Assembly (NCBI GenBank): GCA_963724535.1
Contig: CAVRVD010000004.1
Location: 1-64,000, forward strand
Reading direction: 5' to 3'
Source of the DNA: JADJPO01 sp963724535
GTDB lineage: Bacteria > Actinomycetota > Actinomycetes > Actinomycetales > Kineosporiaceae
Length of the DNA: 64,000 bases
The notes under the pieces were generated by a model. That model ran no database searches and was not told the DNA's origin. It saw only the letters and a list, made by a program, of their open reading frames with translations. The position numbers were made by a program, and so were the translations under genes. Below are positions 1-9,414 of the stretch, piece after piece; positions within the stretch are counted from its first letter, which is position 1; every line of letters starts with the position of its first letter.

Positions 1-109
1 GAACGGCTTCGTTTGGTTGCTGTGTCCGTCCAGGTGCTCTTGCGCGTGACGTAGCAGACTCCCGGCAACGACTCGGTACTGGTTTCGGGCTGCCCCCTGG
101 CACTGTCAT

Positions 110-985
110 GGCTGACGGCGTCTTCGTCCAGGTCGGTGCCGCGTCGTACGGCGCGGGCCGGTGGACGTGGCCGGTGAGTGCGGGGTTCGCAACTGGTGGA
201 CGCCGTCGAGGAGGTCGGCGAACTGCGGCGGCGTAGGCGGCGGGTCAGGTCGCGGCGACGTAGACCGGCGCGGTAGCAGGTGCTGAGGCCGATCTGGGCG
301 TAGTCGGTGAGTGTTTGTCAACAGCCGCGGGGCGAGGCGGCGCCGGTGCTCGGCGACCTTGGTGAGGCGGCGCGGTGAGGTCAGTGCCGTCGACGTCCTG
401 CTGGGTGCGTAGCAGGTAGACGTCGGCGAAGTCGCCGCGCCAGCGGGTGTTCGCGGTCCCGCGTTGCAGGGCGGTGACGATCTTCTCGGCGTAGACGGTA
501 GTGGGTAGCCGAGGAGCTCGACGTGGCCGCAGCAGTCCGGGGGACAGTCGTAGCGGCCGGCGGGGCCGGGGGTCGCCGTTGACGTCAGGGCGTCGAAGTG
601 ACGCGGACGCGGCCGAGGGTAGCGGTCATGGTGACGCGGACGCCGGAGTACTCGTCCTCGTCGCGGATGACGTGCGCGGCCGCGGAGAAAGCGCCGTCGA
701 GCAGACCGTCGTCGCGGGGCAGGCGGTGATGTCCCGGACGAGGCTCAGGATGGTCTGGACGTGCAGGTCGGTGGCGAGCAGGTCGACGTCCCGGGTGGGG
801 CGGCGCGCGCGTACGCGGCGAGCAGTGCGCGCCCTTGAGGACGAGGTGTGGGCTGTGGCGGCTGCCGGCGAGCCGTCCGAGGAAGCCTTCCAGTAGGTAG
901 AGGTCGAGGAGTCGGCGACGTTACGGCCCTCGGTCTTGGCCAGGGCGCGCAGGTGAGGAAGGTGGCGCGGCGGTGGTGTCTCGGT
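110..985 (-). pseudogene. decayed AbiEii-type nucleotidyltransferase toxin
   Basis: The minus strand holds pieces of an AbiEii/AbiGii-family toxin in different frames. In order they are AKTEGRNVAD (about 960-930), a stretch ending HSPHLVLKG, the family motif RRPTRDVDL (about 800), AHVIRDEDEYSGVRVTMTA (about 690-620) and KIVTALQRGTANTRW (about 490-445). In intact proteins of this family the LKGG and RxTxDxDL segments form the nucleotidyltransferase active site, and the toxin modifies a host nucleic acid target during phage infection. Several frameshifts separate the pieces, so no full product can be made. The remnant directly follows the antitoxin remnant, the usual abiEi-abiEii order. Frames were joined by eye and the ends are approximate. 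Confidence 0.7.
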
Positions 986-1625
986 TCGGGTTGGCCGTCG
1001 AGCAGGATCTCCAGGGCGTTGCGCAGGGCGGTCTGGGTCCGGGGCGTTGCTTTCGCGCAGAGCGAGAGCAGTTGCGCGGGCTGGTGGGTCGGGTCGCGTA
1101 GCCACCGGCGCAGGGCTTCGGTGGCCAGGTCGAACCCGGTGGTGCCGCGGGTCGCGACGCGTCATTATGTTGCGTTAGGCACTGTGCTCCACCGCTGGTA
1201 CCCGCCCGTGTACCGCCGAGCCGGCCACGATCAGGTTCCTGCCCGCCCAGTGTGAAGGTGTCCCCGGCGAACCGGTGCCACGCTCGGCCAGGTCGGCTGC
1301 CGTGATCGCGAGGCAGGGCGATGTCCATCGCAGGGGGAATCTCGTCGGTGAGGCCGTGCCGGGCCAGCGCACTGGTCAGACAGATCGTCGCTGCCCGGCG
1401 CGCGCGCAGGCGATCTCGACGAGGTCGACGTCCACGTTCTGCTCGCGGACCGCGCAACACGCCCCAGGCCGACCGCTTCGAGATCACCGTCACGGATCAG
1501 ACGCTGAGCAGACTGCGGGTCAGACCAGCATCGAGCGCCGCGGCCCCGTGGTGAACGCGGCCGGGAGCTCGAAGCGGTCCGGTCCACCGTCGCACCGGCC
1601 GGGCCAACCAGGTCGCCTTCCACTC
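985..1625 (-). pseudogene. decayed AbiEi-type antitoxin
   Basis: Minus-strand fragments match the type IV antitoxin AbiEi. One frame gives QRLIRDGDLEAVGLG (about 1510-1455), the N-terminal winged-helix region. Another gives RAATICLTSALARHGLTDEI followed by PPAMDIALPRDH (about 1400-1310). A third gives an ALRRWL-type C-terminal segment and LEILLDGQPEPR (about 1100-990). The family represses its own operon and neutralises AbiEii. At least two frame changes are needed to read it through, so it is not functional. It lies immediately upstream of the toxin remnant in the same orientation. Boundaries are approximate. Confidence 0.7.
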
Positions 1626-1969
1626 GAGTTATTGCGCAACCCTACCCACCATACGGCACGTGGCAAGGGGTCAGCAGAGGACGAGAGGCGGCGGTTGGTG
1701 TAGACCTACCTGCCTGAACGTGTGGGTGCCGAGGATCTTGCATGGCTATGCGGCCTGTTCCCCACGAATACGCGCAGGTCGCATCGCTGATGCAGGGTTT
1801 TGCCGGCCCACGGCCGAGCGGCGTCCCGGAGCGGGGACAATGGGCACGTGAAGGGTCGCAGGAGACCCTCGAGTCGACTGGCCAGTCCCTGACAGGGGCA
1901 GGCGATCCGACGAAAGGGCTCACCTCAGAATGACCTGGACATGTCCTGATTGTCTGGTCATGCTGGGTG

Positions 1970-3300
1970 TATGGCGGGTGGTGGGGGCGTTGGAGATCGA
2001 TCGGCCGACGCTGGCGGCGAAGTTCGGGGTGGTCCTTGCCTCATCTGGACGAGCGTCAGCGGCGGCTGCTGTTGGCGGCCGAGGCCGGGTCACATGGGCT
2101 ACGGCGGGATCTCGCTGGTGGCCCGGGCGGCCGGGGTGTCGCGGATGACGGTGACGACCGGGGTGGAGGAGCTGGACGCCGGTGTCGAGCCGTCCCCGGT
2201 CGTGCCGTCGGCCGGTGGGCGCCGAAGCCGTTGACCGAGAACGATCCCGCTCTGTTGGAGGCGTGGACGCCTTGGTCGAGCCCGGGACCCCGGGGGGATC
2301 CGATGACCCGGTTGAGGTGGACCACGAAGTCGACCCGCACCCTGGCCGAGGAGTTGCCACCCGGCAGGGCCACCCCGATCTCCCCACCACAGCGTCGACG
2401 GCTGTCTGACCGGACCGCGTCGAGTATAGCCTGCAGGCCAACGCCGAGCCCGTCGAAGGCGCCCAGCACCCCGACCGCGACGCCCGAGCTCCGCTACTCT
2501 CAACGGCCAGGTCACCGCCGCCCTGGAAGAGGGTGAACCCGCGATCAGCGTCGATGCCAAGAGAAGGAACTGGTCGGGGCGGATACGCCAACGCCGGACG
2601 CACCTGGCGCCCGGTGGGCGCCCCGCCGGGTCGACGTCCACGACTTCCCCGGCGAGGCGGGCAAGGCCATCCCCTACGCGTCTACGACGTGGGCGCCGAC
2701 ACCGGCTGGGTCTCGGTCGCAACGACGGCGACACCGCCACCTTCACCGCCGAGACCATCCGCCGCTGGTGGATCACCATCGGTGCACCCGCCTACCCGGC
2801 CGCCACGAAACTGCTGATCACCCGGACGCCGGCGGCTCCAACGGCTACCGACTTCGGCTGTGGAAGAAGGGGATCGCCGCCCTCGCCGACCAGATCGGCA
2901 TCCCGATACGGTTCTGCCACATGCCCCCCGGAACATCCAAATGGAACCGGATCGAACACCGCCTGTTCAGCCACATCACGATGAACTCGGCCGGACAATC
3001 CCTCCACCAGCCACGAGGTCGCAGTCGACCTGATCGCGCCACCACCACCCGCACCGGACTGAGCGTCCACGCCGAACGCGACACCGGCACCTACCCCCGC
3101 GGCATCAAGATCGGTGACCGGGAGATGACGACCCTCGCGGCCAGGTACCTCACCCCCACACCTGGCACGGCGAATGGAACTACACCATCAACCCGACCCG
3201 CACGCCCGACTGGAGCGTGTTGTTCAATTCCCTGCCCGAAGCCCCAGAGCGCCGAGTCGCTCAGACCCAGCGAGAACGGCGGCGCAACACCACGACACGC
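1970..3300 (+). pseudogene. ISAzo13-family transposase, frameshifted
   Basis: Reading all three plus frames together gives a nearly complete ISAzo13-like DDE transposase: LAAKFGVVL, HLDERQRRLLLAAEA, VSRMTVTTGVEEL, PLTENDPALLEA, GDPMTRLRWTTKSTRTLAEE, ISVDAK, YDVGADTGWVSV, the DAGGSNGYR catalytic region (about 2820-2850), GIPIRFCHMPPGTSKWNRIE (about 2900-2955), and a C-terminal WNYTINPTRTPDW. The order is that of the family, but the frame changes at least six times, so the gene is dead. I did not find convincing terminal inverted repeats. It sits between the AbiE remnant and an IS701 fragment. Confidence 0.8.
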
Positions 3301-3319
3301 AGGCTCAACAACACGAGCC

Positions 3320-3615
3320 GACCGGCTCCCCAGCACGCTCATATGCAAAGAAGGGCACCAGTCGGTCGGGGTCGCACCCCAGGCATTGCGGGGCCACCAA
3401 CCAGATCGAGAACCGCCAGTGCATCGTGATGCTCGCCTACGCCCGCCTCGGCGATCGCGGTGGCGGGCACGCGTTCATCGGGCACCGGCTGTACCTACCC
3501 GAACGCTGGACCAAGGACCCCGACCGCTGCCGTGAGGCCGGGGGGCCGACCGGGGTGGTGTTCGCGGGCCTTGCCCCGCCACGGCGCTGGCTGGCTGGCG
3601 CACGTCGGTTCCCCA
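3320..3615 (+). pseudogene. IS701-family transposase internal fragment
   Basis: A short plus-strand reading frame contains TRSGSHPRHCGATNQIENRQ followed by CIVMLAYARLGDRGGGHAFI, GHRLYLPERWTKDPDRCREA and a GVVFAGLAPPRRWLA segment. This matches the middle of IS701-type DDE transposases, where the usual forms are QIENCQ and LYLPKEW. Both the N-terminal and the C-terminal thirds are missing. It directly abuts the ISAzo13 remnant, so one element probably inserted into or next to the other before both decayed. Confidence 0.7.
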
Positions 3616-3881
3616 TGCAGCGGTGCTCAGCTCGATGAGCCTTCGATACCAGCTCTCGGAAGGTCGTTCGCGACGTCGATGGGCACTGGTCGGCCGGTGA
3701 ACTGCGGATCGTCGTCGGCCGTCACGCAGGTGTGTTGACGCGCTCCGAACTCTGGCGCGCATCTGGCGCAGAGCGCGACACCGGGGTCCAGTAAGCACCA
3801 ATTGTCGCCAGCCATTCCAGCAACTGGAGTGAGCGTCTGTGCGACGCAGAGCCATACTTGCTGTTCAGAGCTTGATCGGAC

Positions 3882-3958
3882 TGGTGGCCAGGGGCGGGGT
3901 CGAACCGCCGACCTTCCGATTTTCAGTCGGACGCTCGTACCAACTGAGCTACCTGGCC
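3882..3958 (-). tRNA. tRNA-Phe (GAA)
   Basis: On the minus strand the sequence begins GGCCAGGTAGCTCAGTTGG and has an anticodon loop CT-GAA-AA, a GGTTCGACC T-arm and a CTGGCC acceptor strand followed by ACCA. The CCA tail appears to be encoded (3882-3884). It is the last tRNA of a Glu-Asp-Phe cluster transcribed leftward. Everything to its left in the window is decayed mobile DNA, so its 3' end is a plausible integration site. Confidence 0.95.
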
Positions 3959-3994
3959 GGGCGAGGGTTGGCGTCCACGCCGTCCACTCGTCTG

Positions 3995-4068
3995 CGACCC
4001 CGACGGGACTCGAACCCGCGACCTCCGCCGTGACAGGGCGGCGCGCTAACCAACTGCGCTACGGGGCC
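3995..4068 (-). tRNA. tRNA-Asp (GTC)
   Basis: The minus strand starts GGCCCCGTAGCGCAGTTGG and has an anticodon loop CT-GTC-AC, a GGGTTCGAGTCCC T-arm and a CGGGGTC acceptor strand with discriminator G. No full CCA is encoded. It lies 36 bp upstream of tRNA-Phe and 18 bp downstream of tRNA-Glu, so the three are probably co-transcribed. Confidence 0.95.
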
Positions 4069-4086
4069 TTGGTGGTACCAAGACCG

Positions 4087-4159
4087 TGCCCCCAACGGGA
4101 TTCGAACCCGTGCTACCGCCTTGAAAGGGCAGCGTCCTAGGCCTCTAGACGATGAGGGC
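4087..4159 (-). tRNA. tRNA-Glu (TTC)
   Basis: The minus strand starts GCCCTCATCGTCTAGAGGCC, with an anticodon loop CT-TTC-AA, a GGTTCGAATCC T-arm and an acceptor ending TGGGGGC plus discriminator A. CCA is not encoded. It is the promoter-proximal member of the Glu-Asp-Phe cluster. Confidence 0.95.
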
Positions 4160-4397
4160 GTCAGCGACGCAACCCCTGACGTCCAGGACCCGTCGAGGAC
4201 GTCCACAGCATAGGGGCACGATGCGGGCATCTCCAAAGCGATAGCCCGCCCATCAGCCCGACGACCGACCCGACCACCCAGCCGGTCGAGCGCCGTCCAG
4301 TCGCCTGTGACACGTTTGACGCGGATCTGGCCTGGCCACGGACCCGCCTGCCGCGGACCCACACGGACGACCACAGGCCCGCCGGAGGGGAGCCACC

Positions 4398-5261
4398 ATG
4401 CAGCAGCGCAGAATCGGCGACGTCAGGGTCGGGGCGGTCGGCCTCGGCGCCATGCCGATGTCGATTGAGGGTCGCCCGGACCGCGCCCGCTCGATCGCCA
4501 CCATCCATGCCGCGCTCGAGGCCGGGGTCACCCTCATCGACACCGCCGATGCCTACCACCTGCACGCCGACGACGTCGGCCACAACGAGTTCTTGATCGC
4601 CGAGGCCCTCGAGTCGTGGAGCGGTGACCCGGACACCGTCCTCGTCGCCACCAAGGGCGGCCACCTGCGCCCGGGCGACGGCTCCTGGACCGTCAACGGC
4701 TCGCCCGCCCATCTCAAGGCAGCGTGTGACGCCTCCAGGCGCCGGCTGGGCGTGGAGGCCATCGGCCTGTATCAGTTCCACCGGCCCGACCCCGCCGTCC
4801 CCTATGCGGAGTCGGTCGGTGCGATCCGCGACCTGCTCGACGCCGGCGCGATCCGGATGGCCGGTGTCTCCAACGCCGATCCGCACCAGATCCGCACCGC
4901 GGCTGACGTCCTCGGCGGACGTCTGGTCAGCGTGCAGAACCAGTTCTCCCCAGCCTTCCGCTCCAGCGAGGCCGAGCTCGGACTCTGCGACTCACTTGGC
5001 ATCGCGTTCCTGCCCTGGAGCCCGTTCGGCGGGATCCGCCAGGCGGGCGATCTCGGCCAGCGCTTCGGTGCCTTCCAGCAGGTGGCCGACGCCCACGGGG
5101 TGAGCCCGCAACAGGTCTGCCTGGCCTGGATGCTGGCCAAGTCCCCTGTCGTTGTGCCGATCCCGGGGGCCTCCCGTCCGGAGTCGGTGCGCGACAGCGT
5201 CAAGGCCGTCGACCTGCGACTGGACGACGAGGAGCTGGCCGCGCTGGACGGCGCCGGCTGA
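4398..5261 (+). CDS. aldo/keto reductase
   Basis: This 287-residue protein is a compact (beta/alpha)8-barrel NADPH-dependent aldo/keto reductase. The catalytic tetrad is visible: Asp and Tyr in LIDTADAYHL (about residues 48-56), Lys in VATKGGH (about 86) and His in YQFHRPD (about 121). The C-terminal VVPIPGASRPESVRDS segment is the family's coenzyme-phosphate-binding region. The ATG is preceded by a strong GGAGGGG ribosome-binding site. The substrate cannot be deduced. The next gene starts 18 bp downstream and may be co-transcribed. Confidence 0.9.
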   Translation: MQQRRIGDVRVGAVGLGAMPMSIEGRPDRARSIATIHAALEAGVTLIDTADAYHLHADDVGHNEFLIAEALESWSGDPDTVLVATKGGHLRPGDGSWTVNGSPAHLKAACDASRRRLGVEAIGLYQFHRPDPAVPYAESVGAIRDLLDAGAIRMAGVSNADPHQIRTAADVLGGRLVSVQNQFSPAFRSSEAELGLCDSLGIAFLPWSPFGGIRQAGDLGQRFGAFQQVADAHGVSPQQVCLAWMLAKSPVVVPIPGASRPESVRDSVKAVDLRLDDEELAALDGAG

Positions 5262-5279
5262 TTCCGGTCGCCCTCGCCG

Positions 5280-5645
5280 ATGGTCGAGCCGATGGCCGAG
5301 ATGAGCCGTGCGGAGTTCGAGGACGCCGTTGCCGACGCTCTCGACGAGATCCCGCCCGAGCTGACCCGGCTGATGGACAACGTTGTGATCTTGGTCGAGG
5401 ACGACGCTCCGGTCGACCACCCGGATCTGCTCGGGCTGTACGAGGGCATCCCGCTGACGGAACGCGACGGCTGGTGGGCCGCCGGCAGCCTGCCAGACCG
5501 GATCACGATCTTCCGCAACCCGACCCTGGCCATCTGCCGGACGCGCGAGGACGTCGTTGAGGAGGTGGCGGTGACCGTCGTCCACGAGATCGCCCATCAC
5601 TTCGGCATCGATGATGATCGGCTGCACGAGCTCGGCTGGGGGTGA
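5280..5645 (+). CDS. zincin-like metallopeptidase family protein (PF06262-type)
   Basis: This 121-residue protein ends with VVHEIAHHFGIDDDRLHELGW. It contains the HExxH zinc-protease signature followed by the IDDDRLHELGW tail typical of the small actinobacterial Zincin_1 family. The N-terminal part, MSRAEFEDAVADALDEIPPE, is also characteristic. ATG codons at 5280, 5292 and 5301 are all possible starts and none has a clear ribosome-binding site; family length favours one of the last two. It follows the aldo/keto reductase closely. The biological substrate of the family is unknown to me. Confidence 0.85.
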   Translation: MVEPMAEMSRAEFEDAVADALDEIPPELTRLMDNVVILVEDDAPVDHPDLLGLYEGIPLTERDGWWAAGSLPDRITIFRNPTLAICRTREDVVEEVAVTVVHEIAHHFGIDDDRLHELGWG

Positions 5646-5705
5646 CTCCGCGTGGCCGGGCGCTGCGTCGGGTGTGGCATCACGCCCGCCCCGGCCGGGT
5701 GCAAT

Positions 5706-5749
5706 GTGACGCTGCGCCCGTCAGACGGGCGCTGCGTGACGTTGCGCCC
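5706..5749. repeat. REP-like palindromic unit
   Basis: The segment contains gtgacgctgcgccc (5706-5719) and gtgacgttgcgccc (5736-5749) on either side of a hairpin with the stem gcgcccg/cgggcgc and a 5-nt loop. The second 14-mer recurs exactly at 26008-26021 inside a much longer palindrome. Both copies are intergenic. This looks like a dispersed repeat family of this genome. Confidence 0.6.
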
Positions 5750-5848
5750 ATAGGGAAGGGCGGGGGGCGCGACGTGGCGTTGTGCTGAATCGGGTGGGGG
5801 ACCTCTGCCTAGTGGCCGCATACCGCTATCGCGTGGAAGCATCTCCAC

Positions 5849-6316
5849 ATGACTGATCAGCCGACTTCCGACGTCGATGACGAGTCCCGCGAGAGCGGGG
5901 CCATGGAGATTCTGTCCGAGGACCAGTGCTGGTCGCTGCTCGAGTCGGTCGAGGTCGGCCGGCTGGCGATGGCCGTGGCCGGCGACGTGGACATCTTCCC
6001 GATCAACTTCATTGTCCACGACCGCAGCCTGGTCTTCCGGACCGCCGAGGGCACCAAGCTGGTCGAGGTGGTGATCAGCCCGCGAGTGGCCTTCGAGGCC
6101 GACGGCTACGACCCCGAGCACGGCAAGGCGTGGAGTGTGGTGTGCAAGGGTGAGGCGTCGCGGATCGACCACTTCGACGAGATCTACCAGGCCCAGGAGC
6201 TGCCGTTGTTCCCGTGGAACCACTCCCCCAAGGAGCAGTTCGTACGGATCCGTCCGGACTCGCTGTCCGGCCGCCGGTTCACCGTCTACCAGCGCCGCGC
6301 CGACACCGAGGGCTGA
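5849..6316 (+). CDS. pyridoxamine 5'-phosphate oxidase-like flavin-binding protein
   Basis: This 155-residue protein has the split-barrel fold of the pyridoxamine-phosphate-oxidase-like group (PF12900 type). Family features are MEILSEDQCWSLLESVEVGR (residues about 19-38), the central DVDIFPINFIVHDRSLVFRT strand pair, and a late WSVVCKGEASRI strand. These proteins bind FMN or F420 at a dimer interface and act as reductases or stress proteins; a vitamin B6 role is unlikely. No ribosome-binding site stands out before the ATG, but the N-terminus fits the family. It is probably monocistronic. Confidence 0.85.
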   Translation: MTDQPTSDVDDESRESGAMEILSEDQCWSLLESVEVGRLAMAVAGDVDIFPINFIVHDRSLVFRTAEGTKLVEVVISPRVAFEADGYDPEHGKAWSVVCKGEASRIDHFDEIYQAQELPLFPWNHSPKEQFVRIRPDSLSGRRFTVYQRRADTEG

Positions 6317-6500
6317 CCCCAACCGGACCGTGGCGGACGAGCTGACCCATCCCAGCAGTTGCGTCAACCATCGGACACGGTGTGTCATCGCAGGGCACCA
6401 TAGGGGTGCACGGAACGGGGGGGCGATGCGTGACTCTTGGCACGCTTTCGGGGACCGCCTGACCGTCGGCTGATCCAGCTGAACAGGAGGAGGGCCCGCG

Positions 6501-9200
6501 ATGGCGACGTCGCCGTCTCCGGCTGTCGCATACGCGCCGAACGAGTCACACCTGCGCATCGTCCCGTCGGCGGACCCTCGAACGGCTCGGGGCACCGGGC
6601 AGATACCGGTCCCGGTCGCCCCGACCCCGCGGACCGAGCCGACGGCGCTCGGCGCCGGCAGTGGCTGGGCCGCCGCCCTGGGCGCCGCCCAGGACCGGAT
6701 GCGCGCGGCCACCGGCCAGGCCGATGCCCTGCTCGAGGAGCTGGTCAGCGTGGCCTCCTCGCTCGTCGACGCCCCCGCCTCCGCGGCCCTGGTCGAGAAT
6801 GGCGAGCTGATCCGCAAGGCGTGGACGGCGGGAGCCGCCGGCTGGCACGTGTCCGGTCCGGTGCAAACCGACGGGACCGTGTGCGGTGAGGCGCTGCGTA
6901 CCGCTCGCCAGGTGCGCACCGGTGGCCGTGCCGAGTCCGGGATCGACCCGTCGGCGGCCTGCTGCCCGGGGGCCCGCTCCCACCTGGCCATCCCGCTGGT
7001 GGAGGGCGACCGGGTGCTCGCGGTGCTGTCGCTGACCTCCGAGCAGCGGGACTGGTTCGACTCCGGCGACGAGTCCGTGGTCGCCGTCCTGGCCGGTGTG
7101 GCCGCCCGGGCGCTGGCCGGGGTGCCGCTGCCGCGCGAACCGCACCCAACCCCCACACCCACCGGTGAGCTGCCCGAGCTGCCGCGGGCGTCCCTGCACG
7201 GCCTGGGCATGTGGAGCTGGGACGCCGCGAACGGCCGCAGCACCTGCTCGCCGTCGGTCACCACCCTGCTCGGTCTGCAACCCGACGACGACCTCACCCT
7301 TGACCACCTGCGCGCCGTGCTGCATCCCGAGGACCTGCCCCGGTTCGAGACGGCGATCACCAGCCAGCTCTCCGGCGGTCCCGGGGTCGCCGACACCTTC
7401 CGGATCAGCGGTCCGGACGGGGAGCGCTACGTCCAGGCCTGGGGCGAGCTGCGCCGTCGCGGCAGTGCCCTGGTCGGTGCCTGGGGCGCGGTCGTCGACG
7501 TCACCGAACGGGAGCGGCAGGCCACGGCGCTGCGCAGCAGCCTGGCCGGGTTGCGGGCCGCTCAGGAGCTCACCGGGCTCGGTGTGTGGGAGTGGCACCC
7601 CCGGGAGGGCCGCCTGGAGTGGTCCCCGGAGATGTTCAAGGTGGTCGGCCTGGAACCGGGCGAGGTGCGGCCGTCCCTCGAGCTGTGGCGGCGCCTGGTG
7701 CATGAGGACGACCGGGAGCGGGCGATGCGCCCGTTCCAGCTCGCCGGGGACGGCGACGTCGGCAGCGTCGAGACCTTCCGGCTGATCGGCCTGGACGGTC
7801 GGACCCGACACGTGCAGTCCTGGTCGACGACCATCCCCACCGACCGGCGGGCCTCCCGCGCCGTGGCCGGCGCGATCGTCGATGTCACCCGGCAGGTCCG
7901 CGACCGGGTGGCGCTGGAGCAGCAGTCCTCCACCGACCCCGTCACCCGCCTGGCCAACCGGGTCGGGTTCGACCGGCGGATGCAGTGCCTGCTCGCCGAC
8001 GACAAGCGCGACGTCGGCCTGCTGCTGCTGGACCTGGACCGGTTCAAGCTGGTCAACGACTCCCTCGGCCACCAGGTCGGCGACCGGCTTCTGGTGGACG
8101 CCGCCAAGCGGCTGCAGCGGGTGGTGCCGCCGGACAGCCTGACCGCGCGGATGGGCGGTGACGAGTTCGTCGTCGTTCCGCCGCCCGGCCTCGGCGAGCA
8201 CGAGCTGCGTGCCATCGCCCAACAGATCGTCGACGCACTGCGAATGCCCTACTCGCTCGGCGGCGGTGGGGAGGTGCTGTTCTGTCCGGTCAGCGTGGGC
8301 GTGACCAGCACCGCCGGCCGCCAGGTGGACGTCGACGCGCTGCTGTCGGAGGCCGACCTGGCCCTGTACCGCGCCAAGGACACCGGCCGGGACCGCTATG
8401 TGGTCTTCGACGACGCGCTGCGCCGGCGCGCCCGCGAGCGCCACCGCGCCGAGCAGCTGCTGCGCGCTGCCCTCGACGAGGACCGCCTGCTGTTGCAGTA
8501 CCAGCCGATCGTCGACTTCACCCACGGCCGGGTGGTCGGGGCGGAGGCCCTGGTCCGGATGCGGTCCGAGGACGGCGCCACCCTGCTGCCCCCGGACACC
8601 TTCATCGACGTCGCCGAAGACATCGGACTGGTCGTCGAGCTGGACTGCTGGGTGCTGGAGACCGCGCTCAGCCAGTTGGCCCGCTGGCTCCAGAACGCCC
8701 CGCAGGCCCAGGTGCCCTGGCTCGCCGTCAACGTCTCGCCACGGTCGATGGAGCATCCCCGGATCGTGCGCACCCTGCTCGACGGGCTCCGGATGCGCGC
8801 CCTGCCACCGCACCTGATCAAGGTCGAGCTGACCGAGTCGAGCTTCCTGTCCTCGCTCCCCGGCGGCGAGATGGCCCTGCGCCAGCTGATCCGCTCGCAG
8901 ATCCCGGTGGGCATCGACGACTTCGGCACCGGGTACTCGGCCTTGGCCTATCTGACCCGTTTCGATCTCGACTTCATGAAGATCGACCGGTCGTTCGTGA
9001 GCTCGGTCGGTCAGGACTCGCGCGCCGACGCGGTGGCCGAGGCGATCGTGGCCCTGGCCCACGCCCACGGCATGAAGGTCACCGCTGAGGGCATCGAGAC
9101 TCCCCGCCAGGCGCGCCGGCTGCGCGAGATCGGCTGCGACTTCGCCCAGGGGTACCACTTCGGCCGACCGGGGGACGCCAGCCGGATCCTGCGTGGTTGA
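6501..9200 (+). CDS. GAF-PAS-PAS-GGDEF-EAL cyclic-di-GMP signalling protein
   Basis: This 899-residue soluble protein is a bifunctional candidate for making and breaking cyclic di-GMP. Domains in order are a GAF domain (about 70-205), PAS (about 232-345), PAS (about 350-465), GGDEF (about 480-635) and EAL (about 650-895). The GGDEF signature is intact (RMGGDEFVVV, about residue 550), as are the surrounding LLDLDRFKLVNDSLGH residues. There is no RxxD inhibitory site five residues upstream. The EAL domain keeps EALVRM, LAVNVSP, ELTESSF, DDFGTGYSAL, MKIDRSF and AEGIET, so phosphodiesterase activity is expected. AGGAGGAGGG precedes the ATG. No transmembrane segment is present. The next gene is a PAS/SpoIIE phosphatase with the same orientation. 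Confidence 0.93.
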   Translation: MATSPSPAVAYAPNESHLRIVPSADPRTARGTGQIPVPVAPTPRTEPTALGAGSGWAAALGAAQDRMRAATGQADALLEELVSVASSLVDAPASAALVENGELIRKAWTAGAAGWHVSGPVQTDGTVCGEALRTARQVRTGGRAESGIDPSAACCPGARSHLAIPLVEGDRVLAVLSLTSEQRDWFDSGDESVVAVLAGVAARALAGVPLPREPHPTPTPTGELPELPRASLHGLGMWSWDAANGRSTCSPSVTTLLGLQPDDDLTLDHLRAVLHPEDLPRFETAITSQLSGGPGVADTFRISGPDGERYVQAWGELRRRGSALVGAWGAVVDVTERERQATALRSSLAGLRAAQELTGLGVWEWHPREGRLEWSPEMFKVVGLEPGEVRPSLELWRRLVHEDDRERAMRPFQLAGDGDVGSVETFRLIGLDGRTRHVQSWSTTIPTDRRASRAVAGAIVDVTRQVRDRVALEQQSSTDPVTRLANRVGFDRRMQCLLADDKRDVGLLLLDLDRFKLVNDSLGHQVGDRLLVDAAKRLQRVVPPDSLTARMGGDEFVVVPPPGLGEHELRAIAQQIVDALRMPYSLGGGGEVLFCPVSVGVTSTAGRQVDVDALLSEADLALYRAKDTGRDRYVVFDDALRRRARERHRAEQLLRAALDEDRLLLQYQPIVDFTHGRVVGAEALVRMRSEDGATLLPPDTFIDVAEDIGLVVELDCWVLETALSQLARWLQNAPQAQVPWLAVNVSPRSMEHPRIVRTLLDGLRMRALPPHLIKVELTESSFLSSLPGGEMALRQLIRSQIPVGIDDFGTGYSALAYLTRFDLDFMKIDRSFVSSVGQDSRADAVAEAIVALAHAHGMKVTAEGIETPRQARRLREIGCDFAQGYHFGRPGDASRILRG

Positions 9201-9414
9201 GCGCGGGTGCGGACCCTCGGGCAGGTCGCCCCGTCGACGCATGTGTGGCCTGCCCGGGTGCCGCGCCGGCCTGGTGCCGGCGTCGGACGTGGGGCATCGT
9301 GCTGCAGAACGTGCCATTCCCACTACGGTGAGCACGTTGGCGGCGCCCGCCCACGGCGCCCGGTGACACCGAGCAGGCCGGTGACGCCGCAGAGGGGGGT
9401 CTCGAGGCGCAATC

